Source: Tieghemiomyces parasiticus | Taxonomy: Eukaryota; Kickxellomycota; Dimargaritomycetes; Dimargaritales; Dimargaritaceae | DNA: 64,000 nt | Reading direction: 5' to 3' | Assembly (NCBI GenBank): GCA_027575765.1 | Contig: JANBPT010000052.1 | Span: 27,459 to 91,458 of the forward strand | In this document: positions 1 through 10,375 of the stretch, piece after piece | Position numbering within the stretch: position 1 is the stretch's first letter | Layout of the letters: each line of letters begins with the position of its first letter | Translations under genes and position numbers: made by a program | Notes under the pieces: model-generated | Told to the model about the DNA's origin: nothing | Seen by the model: only the letters and a program-made list of their open reading frames with translations | Databases searched by the model: none

Positions 1-1794
1 AGGGATAGCCGAGTGCTACGAAATACCAAATGATGCAAGGGAAAGTATTAGTGATAAATCGGAGGGGGGAACCCAGAGAGGTTGGATACTTCCGAAGTAA
101 AATAAAATATGTTTTTTGGGATTCTTTTCGAGGTGCTCTGTAGTTAAGGTCAATCACAACAAGGGCTTGAGAATTCTCGGTTCTTTTTTCGGTATCATTT
201 TATCCTCTACTCTTGCGAAAATAGGGCGAAGAATGGTGGGCACACATATGGGCGCTACAATGACCATATCGCGTATCCCGGCGACCAATAAATACCCCTG
301 TATTTTTAGTCATCGCCAGCCTGTCGTCAATTTCGGATCTTCTCCTTGTGAATCTTCCGGAGCTTGACATCAAGGGTCCACTGGCCTTGAGTGCTTTACC
401 CGAATTTGTCATTATCGCGCCAACGAAATGGTTTATCGCGGCCGGTTCATTTGATGCTCCTATCTTGACTTGTCACAACAGCTCCCGTGAGGTGAGCCGG
501 CGGGAGAATAGGCCTTATGAAGTATACATGCTCGAAACGACAGCCGGAATCAAAGAGTGATACGAGTAAAATATAGTGTATAGACGGGTCTACTAAAGAG
601 GCGTACAGTGCGGAGCTGCGGAAGAAATCGGCAACCAGACCTAATTCATCATATACGGTAACCAAGCCTTCACTCCGCGGCAGAAGCAAGCGCCAATGAT
701 AAGGTTACATTTGCCCCTCCACCCCTCGCTTGGGTTCGTTAGGGCCGCGCCTAGAGCGGGTTGATCAGGTGTAACCGTGGAAGACCAAAGGGAGCGATGG
801 GAAAAGGTATGTCTTATCGCCACTCGACCGACCCGTGTGTACAAGTCTTCCACCGCCACCCCCGCGTCTGCGTCCACTAATACTAAAGCCTGTGTGTGTG
901 GTGGTGTCACCCCGTCGTCTGGAAGTGATACGAGCGTATAGTCCCTTGAACAATCCCGTTCCTCGATGGAGTAGAAGAGGCCGCTTGTTGGCAGAGGTGG
1001 TGCTGGCTGGAGAGGGAAAGGGCAACGCAAAACGACCCATTCGATGGTAATGAAAGGCGGAACGAGGGGGTCAATCAGGGTGCTTGGGATGGCGAGCAGA
1101 AGGCAGGGGATCAGGTAGTAGAGCAGAAGGGGGAAGGGAGCGGGCCGACACACCCAGTGTTGTAGGCCGTATCGAGGGAACTGGTGCGAACATATTTCTG
1201 CGAATTCTTATTTACAAGTCCGGCGTCTCTTCTCTCTCCTCACCTTCCTCCCCGCCCACTCTACCCTACCCTTTCCTCTCCGTCTCCCGTTGCCCTCACC
1301 ATTGTTCGCTAGGGTGCCACCAGCCTTTCTGGTGCCATATCTTGCCCTCGGCTTGCATTGTCTCCATCGTCCTGAAATATAAACCGTGTGGTGGTACGCC
1401 CCGCTCAACCCACTTTTGTTTAGCTATCCACCATCATTTGTTCCTGCGCAGGGCCGGCTCGCATACCCTTAATTTTCGACATAGTTGCTGGTGTTTCTTT
1501 TTCATCTCATTGCGATTTTTAGCGTTTATTAATCGATCACCCTAGATATCCCCTCCGGTTTGACAGATCTCACCACTTTACCGACTCCGCATATGCCCAT
1601 ATCGTCTTATGGTCATCAAAAATCAAACACTGCCGCCCGTCACTCTTCAGCCGGGCCAGTGCGTACCCATTGTTTAACTCCCTAGCGCCCATTTATCATT
1701 ACGTATTATTTTTTACCAGGGACCGTCCTCCGCAGCGACGACCTTTTATCTCCTATCCAAGTGCTTGCCATTAGTGCTACGTCGTGCGCACATC
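1..1794. other. Non-coding stretch upstream of the first gene
   Basis: I see no convincing gene here. Short ORFs occur on both strands without recognisable domains. A strongly pyrimidine-rich tract lies at about 1220-1290. The last few hundred bases, which contain C/T-rich tracts, are the likely promoter and 5' UTR of the gene starting at 1795. Confidence 0.5.
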
Positions 1795-3234
1795 ATGACT
1801 CGATCCGTCTACTACGCGGCCTTGGTCTGGCTATGTGCTAGTACCTGGGGTGCTTCTTCTCTAAATATCACGATGCCTTTGTACCGCATAGCCGAAGCGC
1901 CGAGTCCGCCCCCGCCTAGCAAAATCGAGAAACTCGCCCTTTGGGCCAATGATCTCAAAAAGGTCACTAATCTGACCAAGAAATCCCCGAAAATTTTCCC
2001 GGCTGTCGCCAACGAATTCTCCAACCTGTGCGTCATTGTCCAATCCACGGAAGATGTAGACACGACGTTTCGCTTACGCCTAGAGTCTCGTAGCCATGGG
2101 CTCTGGGTATTCAGCAAACCGGGCGAAGGACGCGCGAGAAAGTGGAAACTACCGAAGGATATCGCCCAGCGCACGTGTGTAGCGCCCGACGACTCCGTCA
2201 ACCCACGGGATTTGGACCCTGCCGGGTGTCGCCACGGGCTATTCCAAAACAAGGCCGTCCCGCTCTACCGTATGGAGAAAAACCTCCAGCTCGGAGACAC
2301 CGACCTTACGGTCCGTGTCAACGCGGTGCTGGGGCTGGACAAGGGCCTGGAGAAGAATTTCCGCTTCGACGGTGTGTTTGGCGTGGCACGCAGCGGCTTA
2401 GAAAATAGCCCCTTCACCTATAGCGGTATCAATGAGGCCCTCGAGAGGACCCTAGGTCCCCACTACTTTCACCATTTCAACGTATGTGCGGGATACCGCC
2501 GCAGTGATCAACCCGTGGTCATCACCCCCGATACGCCCGTGGGGGAGCTCATTATGTCGACGCATGCATTACCGGCGATGGCCCAGGCTGAACCCGGCCG
2601 CGTGGGGTCCTTCCCGGTGAAAATCTCGGCCACCCATTTCCTGAGCCCGGGCAACTCATTGAAAATCTATTATGGCGACCATCTCGTCGTAAGTATGGAC
2701 GATGTGAACGTACAGTTTGAAGTCGCCTCCCGATTCATCTATCTCCCCGAGCACCAGATGGACGAGTTTGCGGATCAACTATCGGCGGACGAAATTCAGG
2801 TTCCCCTATACGCCATTGATCAGTACAAGCCCGATAGCAAGACACCTCTCGACCTCCCAGACTTTAACTCGCTGTACGCTTTCGGGAACCTGGATCTATC
2901 GGAACTCAAGGACGTCACCTTCCAGTTCAACCAAGATTTTAAAATTGTACTCGCCCCTAGCGAATACACCTTAAAACCGGCACCAAATGCCAAGGCCGGA
3001 TTTATGAAGGACCGACAGATGACGAACCGCTACTTCTCGACCATCGCCAGGCATAACGGGGACAAGTCGTACGAAGAGGGCAACACCGTCATCTTTGGCG
3101 AGATCCTCTTCCGCCACTATTACGTGTCCATGGAGACCCAGATGGAAGAGAGGGAACATGGGTCCGTTCCTGCGCGTCGGGCGGTTCACCTTTACCGTAA
3201 AACCACAGAACAAAAGCTATGCGAGGCTATGTGA
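1795..3234 (+). CDS. Secreted pepsin-fold (A1-like) protein lacking catalytic aspartates
   Basis: This 479-residue protein starts with a signal peptide (residues about 1-20, MTRSVYYAALVWLCAS then a small-residue site). The open frame extends 10 codons upstream without another ATG, so ATG 1795 is chosen. The body follows the A1 aspartic peptidase layout. It has a first-lobe strand ending LWVF (about 101-104), a DGVFGVARSG segment matching the pepsin DGxxGL element, a second-lobe segment ending FIYLP (about 314-318), and a C-terminal VIFGEILFRHYYVSM segment matching the ILGDxFLRxYY element. Where active enzymes have DTGS this protein has E97-S-R-S, and where they have D(S/T)GT it has E309-V-A-S. 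Both catalytic Asp are therefore Glu with altered neighbours, so proteolysis is unlikely. A binding or structural role outside the cell is inference. An AATAAA signal lies near 3290. Confidence 0.72.
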   Translation: MTRSVYYAALVWLCASTWGASSLNITMPLYRIAEAPSPPPPSKIEKLALWANDLKKVTNLTKKSPKIFPAVANEFSNLCVIVQSTEDVDTTFRLRLESRSHGLWVFSKPGEGRARKWKLPKDIAQRTCVAPDDSVNPRDLDPAGCRHGLFQNKAVPLYRMEKNLQLGDTDLTVRVNAVLGLDKGLEKNFRFDGVFGVARSGLENSPFTYSGINEALERTLGPHYFHHFNVCAGYRRSDQPVVITPDTPVGELIMSTHALPAMAQAEPGRVGSFPVKISATHFLSPGNSLKIYYGDHLVVSMDDVNVQFEVASRFIYLPEHQMDEFADQLSADEIQVPLYAIDQYKPDSKTPLDLPDFNSLYAFGNLDLSELKDVTFQFNQDFKIVLAPSEYTLKPAPNAKAGFMKDRQMTNRYFSTIARHNGDKSYEEGNTVIFGEILFRHYYVSMETQMEEREHGSVPARRAVHLYRKTTEQKLCEAM

Positions 3235-3776
3235 GCTCCCAAGCGCACTGAAGTCTCACTTGTCACCCTCTGTGTAAAACACGCAGTAATAATAAACCTC
3301 TTGTCTATACGATAGAAAGTTGGTAGCGACATACAATTTCAAATATGACTTTCCTGTCGAAACACTTGTGCAAGCCAATAGGCACATCCTGGTTTGGAGA
3401 TTGCTACGGTCATAGATATCAAGGCGACCTAGCTCCCCACAACTCACACTATTCATGGTGCCCCGTAATAAATCACGTGATCCATTGTGACCTGCCCACT
3501 ATCCCCCCCAAGCCGCTCATGGGATGTCATACCTCACGTCTCAGCCAGCCGCGGGCGCAGGAGCTTGCAAAGCCTCCCCCCCCCGCCAGGGCTGACGCGG
3601 GGGAGGAGGGGCGACCTAGGGAGCGGGTAGTACGTTTAGGACATAGGCGATCAGCCACACGCCTGCATGTACAGCAACACTAGTACTCAACCTCCCACTC
3701 CATTCCTTCAATACCTAACGTACGCAGCGTAATACCCGTTTCTAGGTTCCCACCTTCTCCATTTCCCCGCTTCACA
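3235..3776. other. Intergenic region before COA1
   Basis: No gene is seen. AATAAA at about 3290 probably serves the upstream gene. The C-rich run near 3580 and the pyrimidine-rich segment just before 3777 probably belong to the promoter and leader of the next gene. Confidence 0.5.
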
Positions 3777-4478
3777 ATGTTTACCTCGTCCGCTCTGTCC
3801 CTCGGCTCCCGGTCGGCTGTCGGCCGGTGGGCACTTCTTCGCCCTCGGGCCTCGGCGGTCGAGATGCGCCCGACGATCGCACCCACCCTGCTCGCCTACA
3901 GCCTTTGTCGCCCCATCAGCACCAACATTCTAACCCGTCGTCCTGCCGCACCCACGGGTGAGCCTTCACCTCCCACCAGCCGGCCGTCGTCCACGGCAGC
4001 CAGCGAAGGCGGTCGCCCGTTGAGCATTGAGCGCGAGCTCCCACAAATCAAGTCACACCGTACGTGGAAGTACTTGGGCCTGGCGGGTGGCTTGGCAATC
4101 TGGGTGGTGGGTATGGGTGCGGCCTTTAACTATCAGCGGCTATCCTCGACAGCGGTGACCAACACTCTCTTCGTGGCACGGCACCATCCGGCAGCGATCG
4201 AGGCCCTGGGAGAACCTATTACGTTTGCCTACGGCTGGCCATGGATCTCCGGCACCATCAACCAGCTCAAGGGAATCGTTGAGATTGAGTTTGGCGTCCG
4301 CGGTAGTCGAGCCGCCGGCCAGTTGCTCGTCAAAACATACCGTCAAGGTCAGCAGTGGTCCGACCAAGTGTTCCAGATTCGCCTAGATAATGGTACCATT
4401 GTTAACTTACTGGAGTCAGAGTCGCTGCTCGGGTCGACTTTTGATAAGGAACCGGCCTCGGGCGTTCGTGTCGACTAG
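3777..4478 (+). CDS. COA1: Coa1-family cytochrome c oxidase assembly factor, mitochondrial
   Basis: The 233-residue protein begins with an Arg/Ser/Ala-rich mitochondrial targeting sequence and a Pro/Ser/Thr-rich linker to about residue 80. A single membrane segment follows (about 99-118, LGLAGGLAIWVVGMGAAF). The C-terminal domain faces the intermembrane space. It carries the features of the Coa1 family: a conserved ALGEPI element, then PWISGTINQLKG, then FGVRGSRAAGQL and a basic KTYR stretch. In yeast, Coa1 helps mature Cox1 into the early cytochrome oxidase assembly intermediate together with Mss51 and Shy1. The related Tim21 fold has a similar membrane topology and is the main alternative, but the PWISG...G motif favours Coa1. 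It is intronless. Confidence 0.8.
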   Translation: MFTSSALSLGSRSAVGRWALLRPRASAVEMRPTIAPTLLAYSLCRPISTNILTRRPAAPTGEPSPPTSRPSSTAASEGGRPLSIERELPQIKSHRTWKYLGLAGGLAIWVVGMGAAFNYQRLSSTAVTNTLFVARHHPAAIEALGEPITFAYGWPWISGTINQLKGIVEIEFGVRGSRAAGQLLVKTYRQGQQWSDQVFQIRLDNGTIVNLLESESLLGSTFDKEPASGVRVD

Positions 4479-6118
4479 GTGCACATAATCTCCTCCCTCA
4501 CTTGAGGGTCTATCTCCCTCCCCCCTCTTCCTCTCCCCTTGATCACGCCAGCTACTTGCCCGATCCACCGTATGGCCCTGGCTCCTTATAACCATTCCCA
4601 TTTCAGCCGCCAGAAAATCGAATGAGCTAACGGCCCTGATTATACACTCCCGAGTCCCGCCCCACCCGTTTAGTGTACAGTACTCATACCCTCCTTAACA
4701 TTCACGGTTCAATGTACCCGGGACTGTACAAACCACCTAGTTTGCAGAATTAAATCTGGCATTCTAAATCTCAGAACCCTGACACTTCCTTAATGTGCCT
4801 TACGGATTTGAAATTGCACCCAAGGCCGTGCAGGCTACGGCGTGGCCGCTACCTTTGTATCCCTTGTCGAAAAAGTTGGCCAGGTTCATTTGTGGTGTAG
4901 ATTAACGAGAGGCCGGACTATGGTACACACAGAATCGTTCCGATGTATCGGTAGTCGCGAGTTAGGAATGAATTGGCAGCCTCAGTCGAATATACTGGCC
5001 GCGTAAAACTATGGACGTTTGGGCAGTAAGACCTTGGGCATGCTCGACCTCGTTATAGCCTTCAAACTTTCAATGATGATCTAATCTAATGAGTACGAAC
5101 GACCTTGGTGTGTATTACTGATCCCGTGTGCTCCTTAGGCGTGGGGCCGTTGGCGGAGCGCATACCACCGAGTTTCTCATTGAGTTGAGGGAAAAACATG
5201 TATAATTCCCTTAATGAACGAAACTTCCTCCCCAAAGGAGCCAAAGATATACGAACCGGGCGAGAATAATGGGGGTTTAGTGACTACCTCAGGTGCCCCC
5301 CTTGGAGGCTAGGTCCTGCGCCCCATTTTTGTCCGCTGCAATTTCCACTGTGCATTCGGGGTTAAAAATATGCAGGGTCGTATCGGGTGGGCTATGAACA
5401 ACAGGGATTATACCATACTACAATGCTCGAGAGTTTATTACGTGTTATGAACGGTAAGGGTTCTGGGCAAAATTGGCTGCGTTAACCCAGGAGCTAGACA
5501 GTGTAATCCGTTACCAGTGGAGAACCATGAGCCCAGAACTCCTGAAAACCCCCGTTACCTCAAAACCCTGAGAACCTCATGCTGCGGACCAGGCCCTGCC
5601 CTGCACAAATATCCGCGACCGGAGTAACATTGAAACCCTTTCGAACAACCTCGCGCCTGGACTGCCACTTTAATCTCCTTCCGTAGTCGGCAGAGAACAC
5701 CGAACGACATTTGGTCCATCAAGACCAGAGGACCTCCATAATTGGCCGGCCCCTAATCGGGGTACCCTGACTGGCACACCTGACACTTGAGGGCTTCACA
5801 GAAGACCATACCCCTGGGCCCCCCTGGTCGAATCAAATGCCGAGGGATCGGATACTCCTACCCTCTAGACTAAGTAAAGTAAAAGCGAAGGAGAGTTACA
5901 GGTGTTGATGTAGAAGGTACGTGATCTTTCTTCTGACTTGATAAAGGGGTACGTGTAGGTGGGGTTTTTTTGGGACAAAGGAAGGGGAAGAATGAAACGG
6001 ACAATGGTCCTGGAGCCAAAGTAAACAACGTATCCAACCAGTCAACCCCACCCAAAAGCAGGGGAAGCAGGGCGAGTTAAGGCCGGCCGGGTATCCTATT
6101 ACCCTAAACCTGAGTGCG
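4479..6118. other. Long AT-richer intergenic region without a recognised gene
   Basis: About 1.6 kb. I find no coding pattern, RNA gene or repeat. Short ORFs have unstructured translations. The right edge leads into the TATA box of the next gene. Confidence 0.5.
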
Positions 6119-6126
6119 TATAAATA
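6119..6126 (+). promoter_or_regulatory. TATA box of the small hydrophobic protein gene
   Basis: A perfect TATAAATA lies 156 bp before ATG 6282. A C/T- and A-rich leader follows. A similar TATA-to-ATG spacing (165 bp) is seen for the secreted-protein gene at 31545. Confidence 0.55.
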
Positions 6127-6281
6127 GCACCAAACGACTCGCCGATCTCACACTTTAAAACCAATCCATCACAATTACACACCGCCTGCGCACCAGCCTA
6201 CCACTCCTACACTCTTCTTTACTTTGTTTATACGCCCCAGGTCTTCCCCTAGACACCCAATCCTCCGCCCCTTAACTCAAG

Positions 6282-6737
6282 ATGATCCACCAGCGCTTCA
6301 CCGCCCCTGCCCCTACCACCGCCTCGGTCGAGGCTCCTTCGCATGCCAGCGCTCTGCCGTCCACGGGCCAGATCACGGCCTTGACCACGGCTCTCACCGC
6401 CTATCTTGCCAGTTCCGTTTCCCTTATTGAGTTGATTGGAACCGTCATCATCCCCCTCCTGGCCAGAGGTATCGAGTATATTATAGATCTCATCAACGAG
6501 CTCCCGGAACCTCTTAGCTTCCTCACCAACCTTGCTGACCAGAAGACTTCTTCTGCCACTGCCAACACTACCCCGGCCGACGAGGTCCTCGCTTCCACCA
6601 CTCCCGAGGACGACCGCAAAAAAGTTATCCAAGAACTCATCCTCGCTGTTGCCAGTGCCGTCCAGAAGCTCCTCACGTATCTCATCGACGAGTACAAGAA
6701 GACCCAGATGCAACCTAACGCCGGGGCTCACCAGTAA
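6282..6737 (+). CDS. Small hydrophobic/amphipathic protein of unknown function
   Basis: I do not recognise this 151-residue protein. It lacks a clear N-terminal signal peptide. The N-terminus is rich in Pro, Ala, Thr and Ser. Residues about 30-75 form a long hydrophobic stretch (TALTAYLASSVSLIELIGTV and the following aliphatic-rich residues) that could be a membrane segment or amphipathic helices. A charged linker follows, then another aliphatic helix (about 113-133, IQELILAVASAVQKLLTYLI) and a polar tail. It has its own TATA box and stops only 142 bp before the chitinase start on the same strand. The motif TGQITALTTALTAYL resembles TGSIQAITKFLTAV in the small ORF next to the second chitinase, so the two may be paralogues. 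Confidence 0.6.
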   Translation: MIHQRFTAPAPTTASVEAPSHASALPSTGQITALTTALTAYLASSVSLIELIGTVIIPLLARGIEYIIDLINELPEPLSFLTNLADQKTSSATANTTPADEVLASTTPEDDRKKVIQELILAVASAVQKLLTYLIDEYKKTQMQPNAGAHQ

Positions 6738-6879
6738 ACTTCCAACCTTCGGAGCTGTAGTGCTCTAGCCCCAGGCACCAGTCTTTCATCAACTAGTTAG
6801 ATCCTTTCTTCCGTTCTAGTCGTCCTCGTTTTATTTTATTTTTCCAGCATCGGCCTGTTTTATTTGTCGTTTCGTAGTC

Positions 6880-8265
6880 ATGTGGACTTCTTATTTGTGC
6901 TTGCTTGGGCTTGGAGTCCCTATGCTCACCCTAGCTGCTCAATTCCAACGGACCTCGACCGTTACCTACTCCGACCGCGCCGATTTCGCCGTCGATTTAT
7001 CTGCGGTCGCTGCCGAGCCCCGCGTCGCACAATTAGACGACCCCCCGGCCTGTCGCCCGAACCTCGTGATGTACTGGGGCCAGAATTCCTGGGGCGGCCA
7101 GCACCTGGATGACCCACCCAACTGGGAGAAGGACATTGACTACTACTGCCAGGACGATACCGTGGACGTCATCATCGCCAGCTTTCTCATCAACTACAAC
7201 CTCGGGGGTATCCCCGGGACCAACTTCGCCAACCACTGTAACGAGACCTTCCCCAATACCCAACTCCACCACTGCGCATCCATCACGGACGGCATTCGCT
7301 ACTGCCAGAAGCGCGGCAAGAAGATCCTGCTCTCCCTGGGCGGGGCCGAAGGCCGCTACGGGTTCCCGGACGACAAGTCGGCGGTCGAGTTTGCCCGCGT
7401 GATCCATAACCTATACCTGGGTGGCAAGTCGGACCTCCGCCCCTTCGATGACGTCGTCCTGGACGGCATTGACCTTGACCTGGAGCACGGTGGGCCGACG
7501 GGCGTAACCGCCTTCGTCACTGAGCTCCGCCGCCTCTCAGTGGTGTCCAACAGCCCGCGCCGCCTCATCATCTCGGCCGCCCCGCAGTGCGAGTACCCGG
7601 ACGCCAACCTGGGCCGTCCCTTAGAGGAGGCCGACATTGACATGGTACTGGTCCAGTTTTATAACAACTGGTGCGGCCTGATGAATTTCGACAACATCTG
7701 GGCGTGGAACTACCCAGTGTGGCACAAGCTGATCGGCCGCATGGTCAACAAGAACGCCAAAATCTACATTGGCGCCCCCAGTGCCCCAGCCGCCGGCCGG
7801 GGGTTCGTCAACCTCACCCGTCTCACCCAGATCTACCGCAATATCAGCTCAACCTACGACAGCGTCGGTGGGATGATGCTGTGGGACGTGAGTAACGGTT
7901 GGAACAACTACGATGACATTGCCACCATCGACGGTCCTGTAGCTAGACGTGCCGGGGGGAAATCTCTCAACTTTGCCCAGGCCACTGGTCGTTGGCTCCA
8001 TCGCCAGTCCAAGTGTCCAGGTAATGTATCGATCGACGAAGCTGTGTCCGCTGGAGGCAGTGCAACCGTGACTATACCATCGACCAACACCTCAAAGGCG
8101 GGAGCTGAAAGCACCAGCGATACACCGGGCGAGGAGGACCGCCGCCCAGTCTCCCGACCCATACGGAACTCTCCGCCCCGCCTCTCCCGCCCCGAGTTCG
8201 ACGCCGACGAGTTCATTTCGTTTGCTGAGTTCGATGACCCCCACGAGTTTGATTCGGGGTTCTAG
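6880..8265 (+). CDS. Secreted class III (GH18) chitinase, copy 1
   Basis: This 461-residue enzyme hydrolyses chitin outside the cell or at the wall. A signal peptide occupies residues about 1-20 (MWTSYLCLLGLGVPMLTLAA). A short linker leads to the GH18 barrel, which starts near residue 59 with NLVMYWGQNSWGG, typical of hevamine and fungal Cts1-type chitinases. The catalytic motif DGIDLDLE is intact at residues 195-202, with E202 as the acid/base. Other barrel strands are visible at KILLSLGGAEG and MVLVQFYNNWC. After about residue 370 the protein becomes Ser/Thr-rich, then acidic and Phe-rich at the end (FAEFDDPHEFDSGF). I see no chitin-binding module or GPI signal. Bases 7054-7940 match the second chitinase (18589-19475, minus strand) with 11 substitutions and no indels. 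Confidence 0.93.
   Translation: MWTSYLCLLGLGVPMLTLAAQFQRTSTVTYSDRADFAVDLSAVAAEPRVAQLDDPPACRPNLVMYWGQNSWGGQHLDDPPNWEKDIDYYCQDDTVDVIIASFLINYNLGGIPGTNFANHCNETFPNTQLHHCASITDGIRYCQKRGKKILLSLGGAEGRYGFPDDKSAVEFARVIHNLYLGGKSDLRPFDDVVLDGIDLDLEHGGPTGVTAFVTELRRLSVVSNSPRRLIISAAPQCEYPDANLGRPLEEADIDMVLVQFYNNWCGLMNFDNIWAWNYPVWHKLIGRMVNKNAKIYIGAPSAPAAGRGFVNLTRLTQIYRNISSTYDSVGGMMLWDVSNGWNNYDDIATIDGPVARRAGGKSLNFAQATGRWLHRQSKCPGNVSIDEAVSAGGSATVTIPSTNTSKAGAESTSDTPGEEDRRPVSRPIRNSPPRLSRPEFDADEFISFAEFDDPHEFDSGF
7054..7940 (+). repeat. Inverted repeat arm 1: chitinase catalytic core
   Basis: This 887-bp segment is an inverted copy of 18589-19475. By eye I count 11 substitutions and no gaps (about 98.8% identity). 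Two of these cause a single amino-acid change (P to D near residue 90) and the rest are silent. The 431-bp stretch 7186-7616 is identical in both. Homology continues on both sides but falls sharply. Confidence 0.9.
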
Positions 8266-10375
8266 ATTAGCGTTAGAAGGGTCGTTGTGAGTTGTTGTTT
8301 TTTCTGAGAGGGTTCCCACTGGTACCTAAACCTTACGGCTTCCTGCTTAAGATTGGGGGGGGGGCTACTCCACAGGTGTATTTTCCATGGTTTTGTTTTT
8401 GATAGAATAGTTGGCAACGCGATGTTTACCTTTAGGTTTTAGAGTTTTAGTCCTTATAATAAACGTGAGAGATATATTTTACCTCTAATGAGTACGCCTG
8501 GCAGGAAGGTAAACCATTTATAGGAGGATGGCGACTGGACACCCTGGTTAATGGATTGGAGGTCCAAGCGAATAGCGCACGCCGTACACCTAAGGCGGGG
8601 CCTGTTGAGACCTGCTAAGCGGCCCTCAATTGGCGATCCCTGCTAACCTCACGCGGAGCCGGAGCCGGCTCCCGCCACTGTATCCCGGCCCCTGTGGTTG
8701 GGCAACGCGATGATGATTAATATAAAAAAATAAAAGTAGGAAATACGGAAGGCGCTATGGTATCGTTATGGAGGGAAATCGGGTTTCCAAATTACCGACT
8801 GTTTGTGTGTGTGTTTAAAAGCGGTGGCCGCGGCCATAGAGTAGAAACAGTATGGCGCGGGTGGTACATTTTTTCATGCGGGCCCACAGCGTTCACCGCC
8901 AATTGCAATCATGACACACAACGGCTGGCATTGTCTAATAGGCCTGATCCCACAAGTGGGTTCAACCTTCCTACGGCCTATCCTCCTGACTCCTTTATAA
9001 AGAGAGCCTCATGCCCCAACCTCTGATTCGATATTCCAACCAGGTCGGTTTTTGGTTCTTGTACAGGTCTACCTCATGTGTTTTCTGAACCGTGCGGTGC
9101 ACCTTGCCTGTACATTACTATCGTCGGCCTCAGATTCGTACCGGGCGGACCACCTAACAAATGGTTCGTCCATTGGTGCATCTCTCCTTTTTTCCTTCGA
9201 CCAGTCACATGTTACTCTGCCACTTCCAGATCCCTGCGTCTAACAAACGTAGCTGGGAGGTTAGTGTCCTGGTTCAACAGGGGGGATACATTTACTTTAT
9301 TAACAAAACAATCACAGCAACTACCTTTGACACCTATTGTAAATTGTCGGAGTTTTTCGTATACCATCGCATCAGACATGTTGAGCTGATGAGTGCCGAA
9401 TTCTAATGCCGAAATGTCCCTGGCACGCCCAAGAGACATTAACTTGCGGCCACTGTAGGCCTCATCCCTGTGGTGTATGATGGAGATGCTTGAGTAGAAG
9501 CAAATGCTGCCCATGTCAGCTGTAGTGTCCAGGCAATCGCTGTACTCAACGATTGAGTAGGCGCCAATCGTCATTTCCCTTTGGTACCAAATTATGCTTC
9601 GTCACTCCCGTAAATGATCAATCTTAATAGTTGCGTTTGACCTTGCTCATACGAAATCCTTCCCCCCTGCGTAGTGAAATTTCATTACTTCCCCGTACCG
9701 AACTCCTTCGTCTCAGCTTCCAATTTACCGTTGCGTATAACCTGCAGCTTTAGGATTCTCACTTTCGATTCTGAATTGCAATCCGCTGCATAAGGAGGTG
9801 GATGGCTCCATATATATATTTGAAAATGCCCGGTCGTACCCGTCGGACCTTCTAGACTCTTTTTCGCACAGCGGCTGGGCAATCACTTCTCGCCAACGAA
9901 AGTCGCACAAAGGCCGCCTGGGGGGACTTGGCGAACTATGGCAATAATTGGTACCTTTTTCACCCCTATCTACCGAGGACCTTCCCTATTCAGAGCCAAT
10001 GTCTAGCGACCTTTGAGTTATTTTAGCACTTCGACTCCATTCTACCGAGCTTCGATGACAATACCTGCAAACCACCATTGCTGCGTCACAAATCCATGAC
10101 ACCCAATTTTGCCCGCTCTTCTACATTCCGCTCGCTATCTTCGCCCTTTTTTTATGCAGTTCTTGTTAGGTAGCCTAGCATTCCGTACCCTCCACTTTTA
10201 CAGGTCTCTACTGTAAGCTCTGTGCCCAGCTCACGTTCAGTGAGCAAACAACGTTGAATTAGTTTGCCTGACACTTCGTCCGCCCTGGACGCTGCCCGCT
10301 CACCGCCTATCGAGTACACCCATCAGTGAGCACATCAGGCTCACTTTCCCTCCAATCTCACACCGAGGTGCGTGC
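8266..10375. other. Long intergenic region between chitinase and IRE1
   Basis: About 2.1 kb without a recognised gene. It contains a run of ten G at 8355-8364. Overlapping ORFs on both strands around 9050-9580 reach 120 codons but show no domain, signal peptide or codon bias, so they are not called. The C/T-rich segment before 10376 probably includes the IRE1 promoter. Confidence 0.5.

Noticed and set aside
3777..4478. TIM21 identity for the COA1 candidate
   Set aside because: Topology is similar, but the PWISGTINQLKG and VRGSRAAG elements fit Coa1 rather than Tim21.
6532..7112. Alternative-frame ORFs across the small protein gene and chitinase start
   Set aside because: Frame shadows. The signal peptide and GH18 motifs fix the true frame of the chitinase.
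9052..9574. Overlapping ORFs on both strands between chitinase 1 and IRE1
   Set aside because: They reach 103-120 codons but overlap each other on opposite strands, with no signal peptide, domain or splice logic. The length is within chance for this much DNA.
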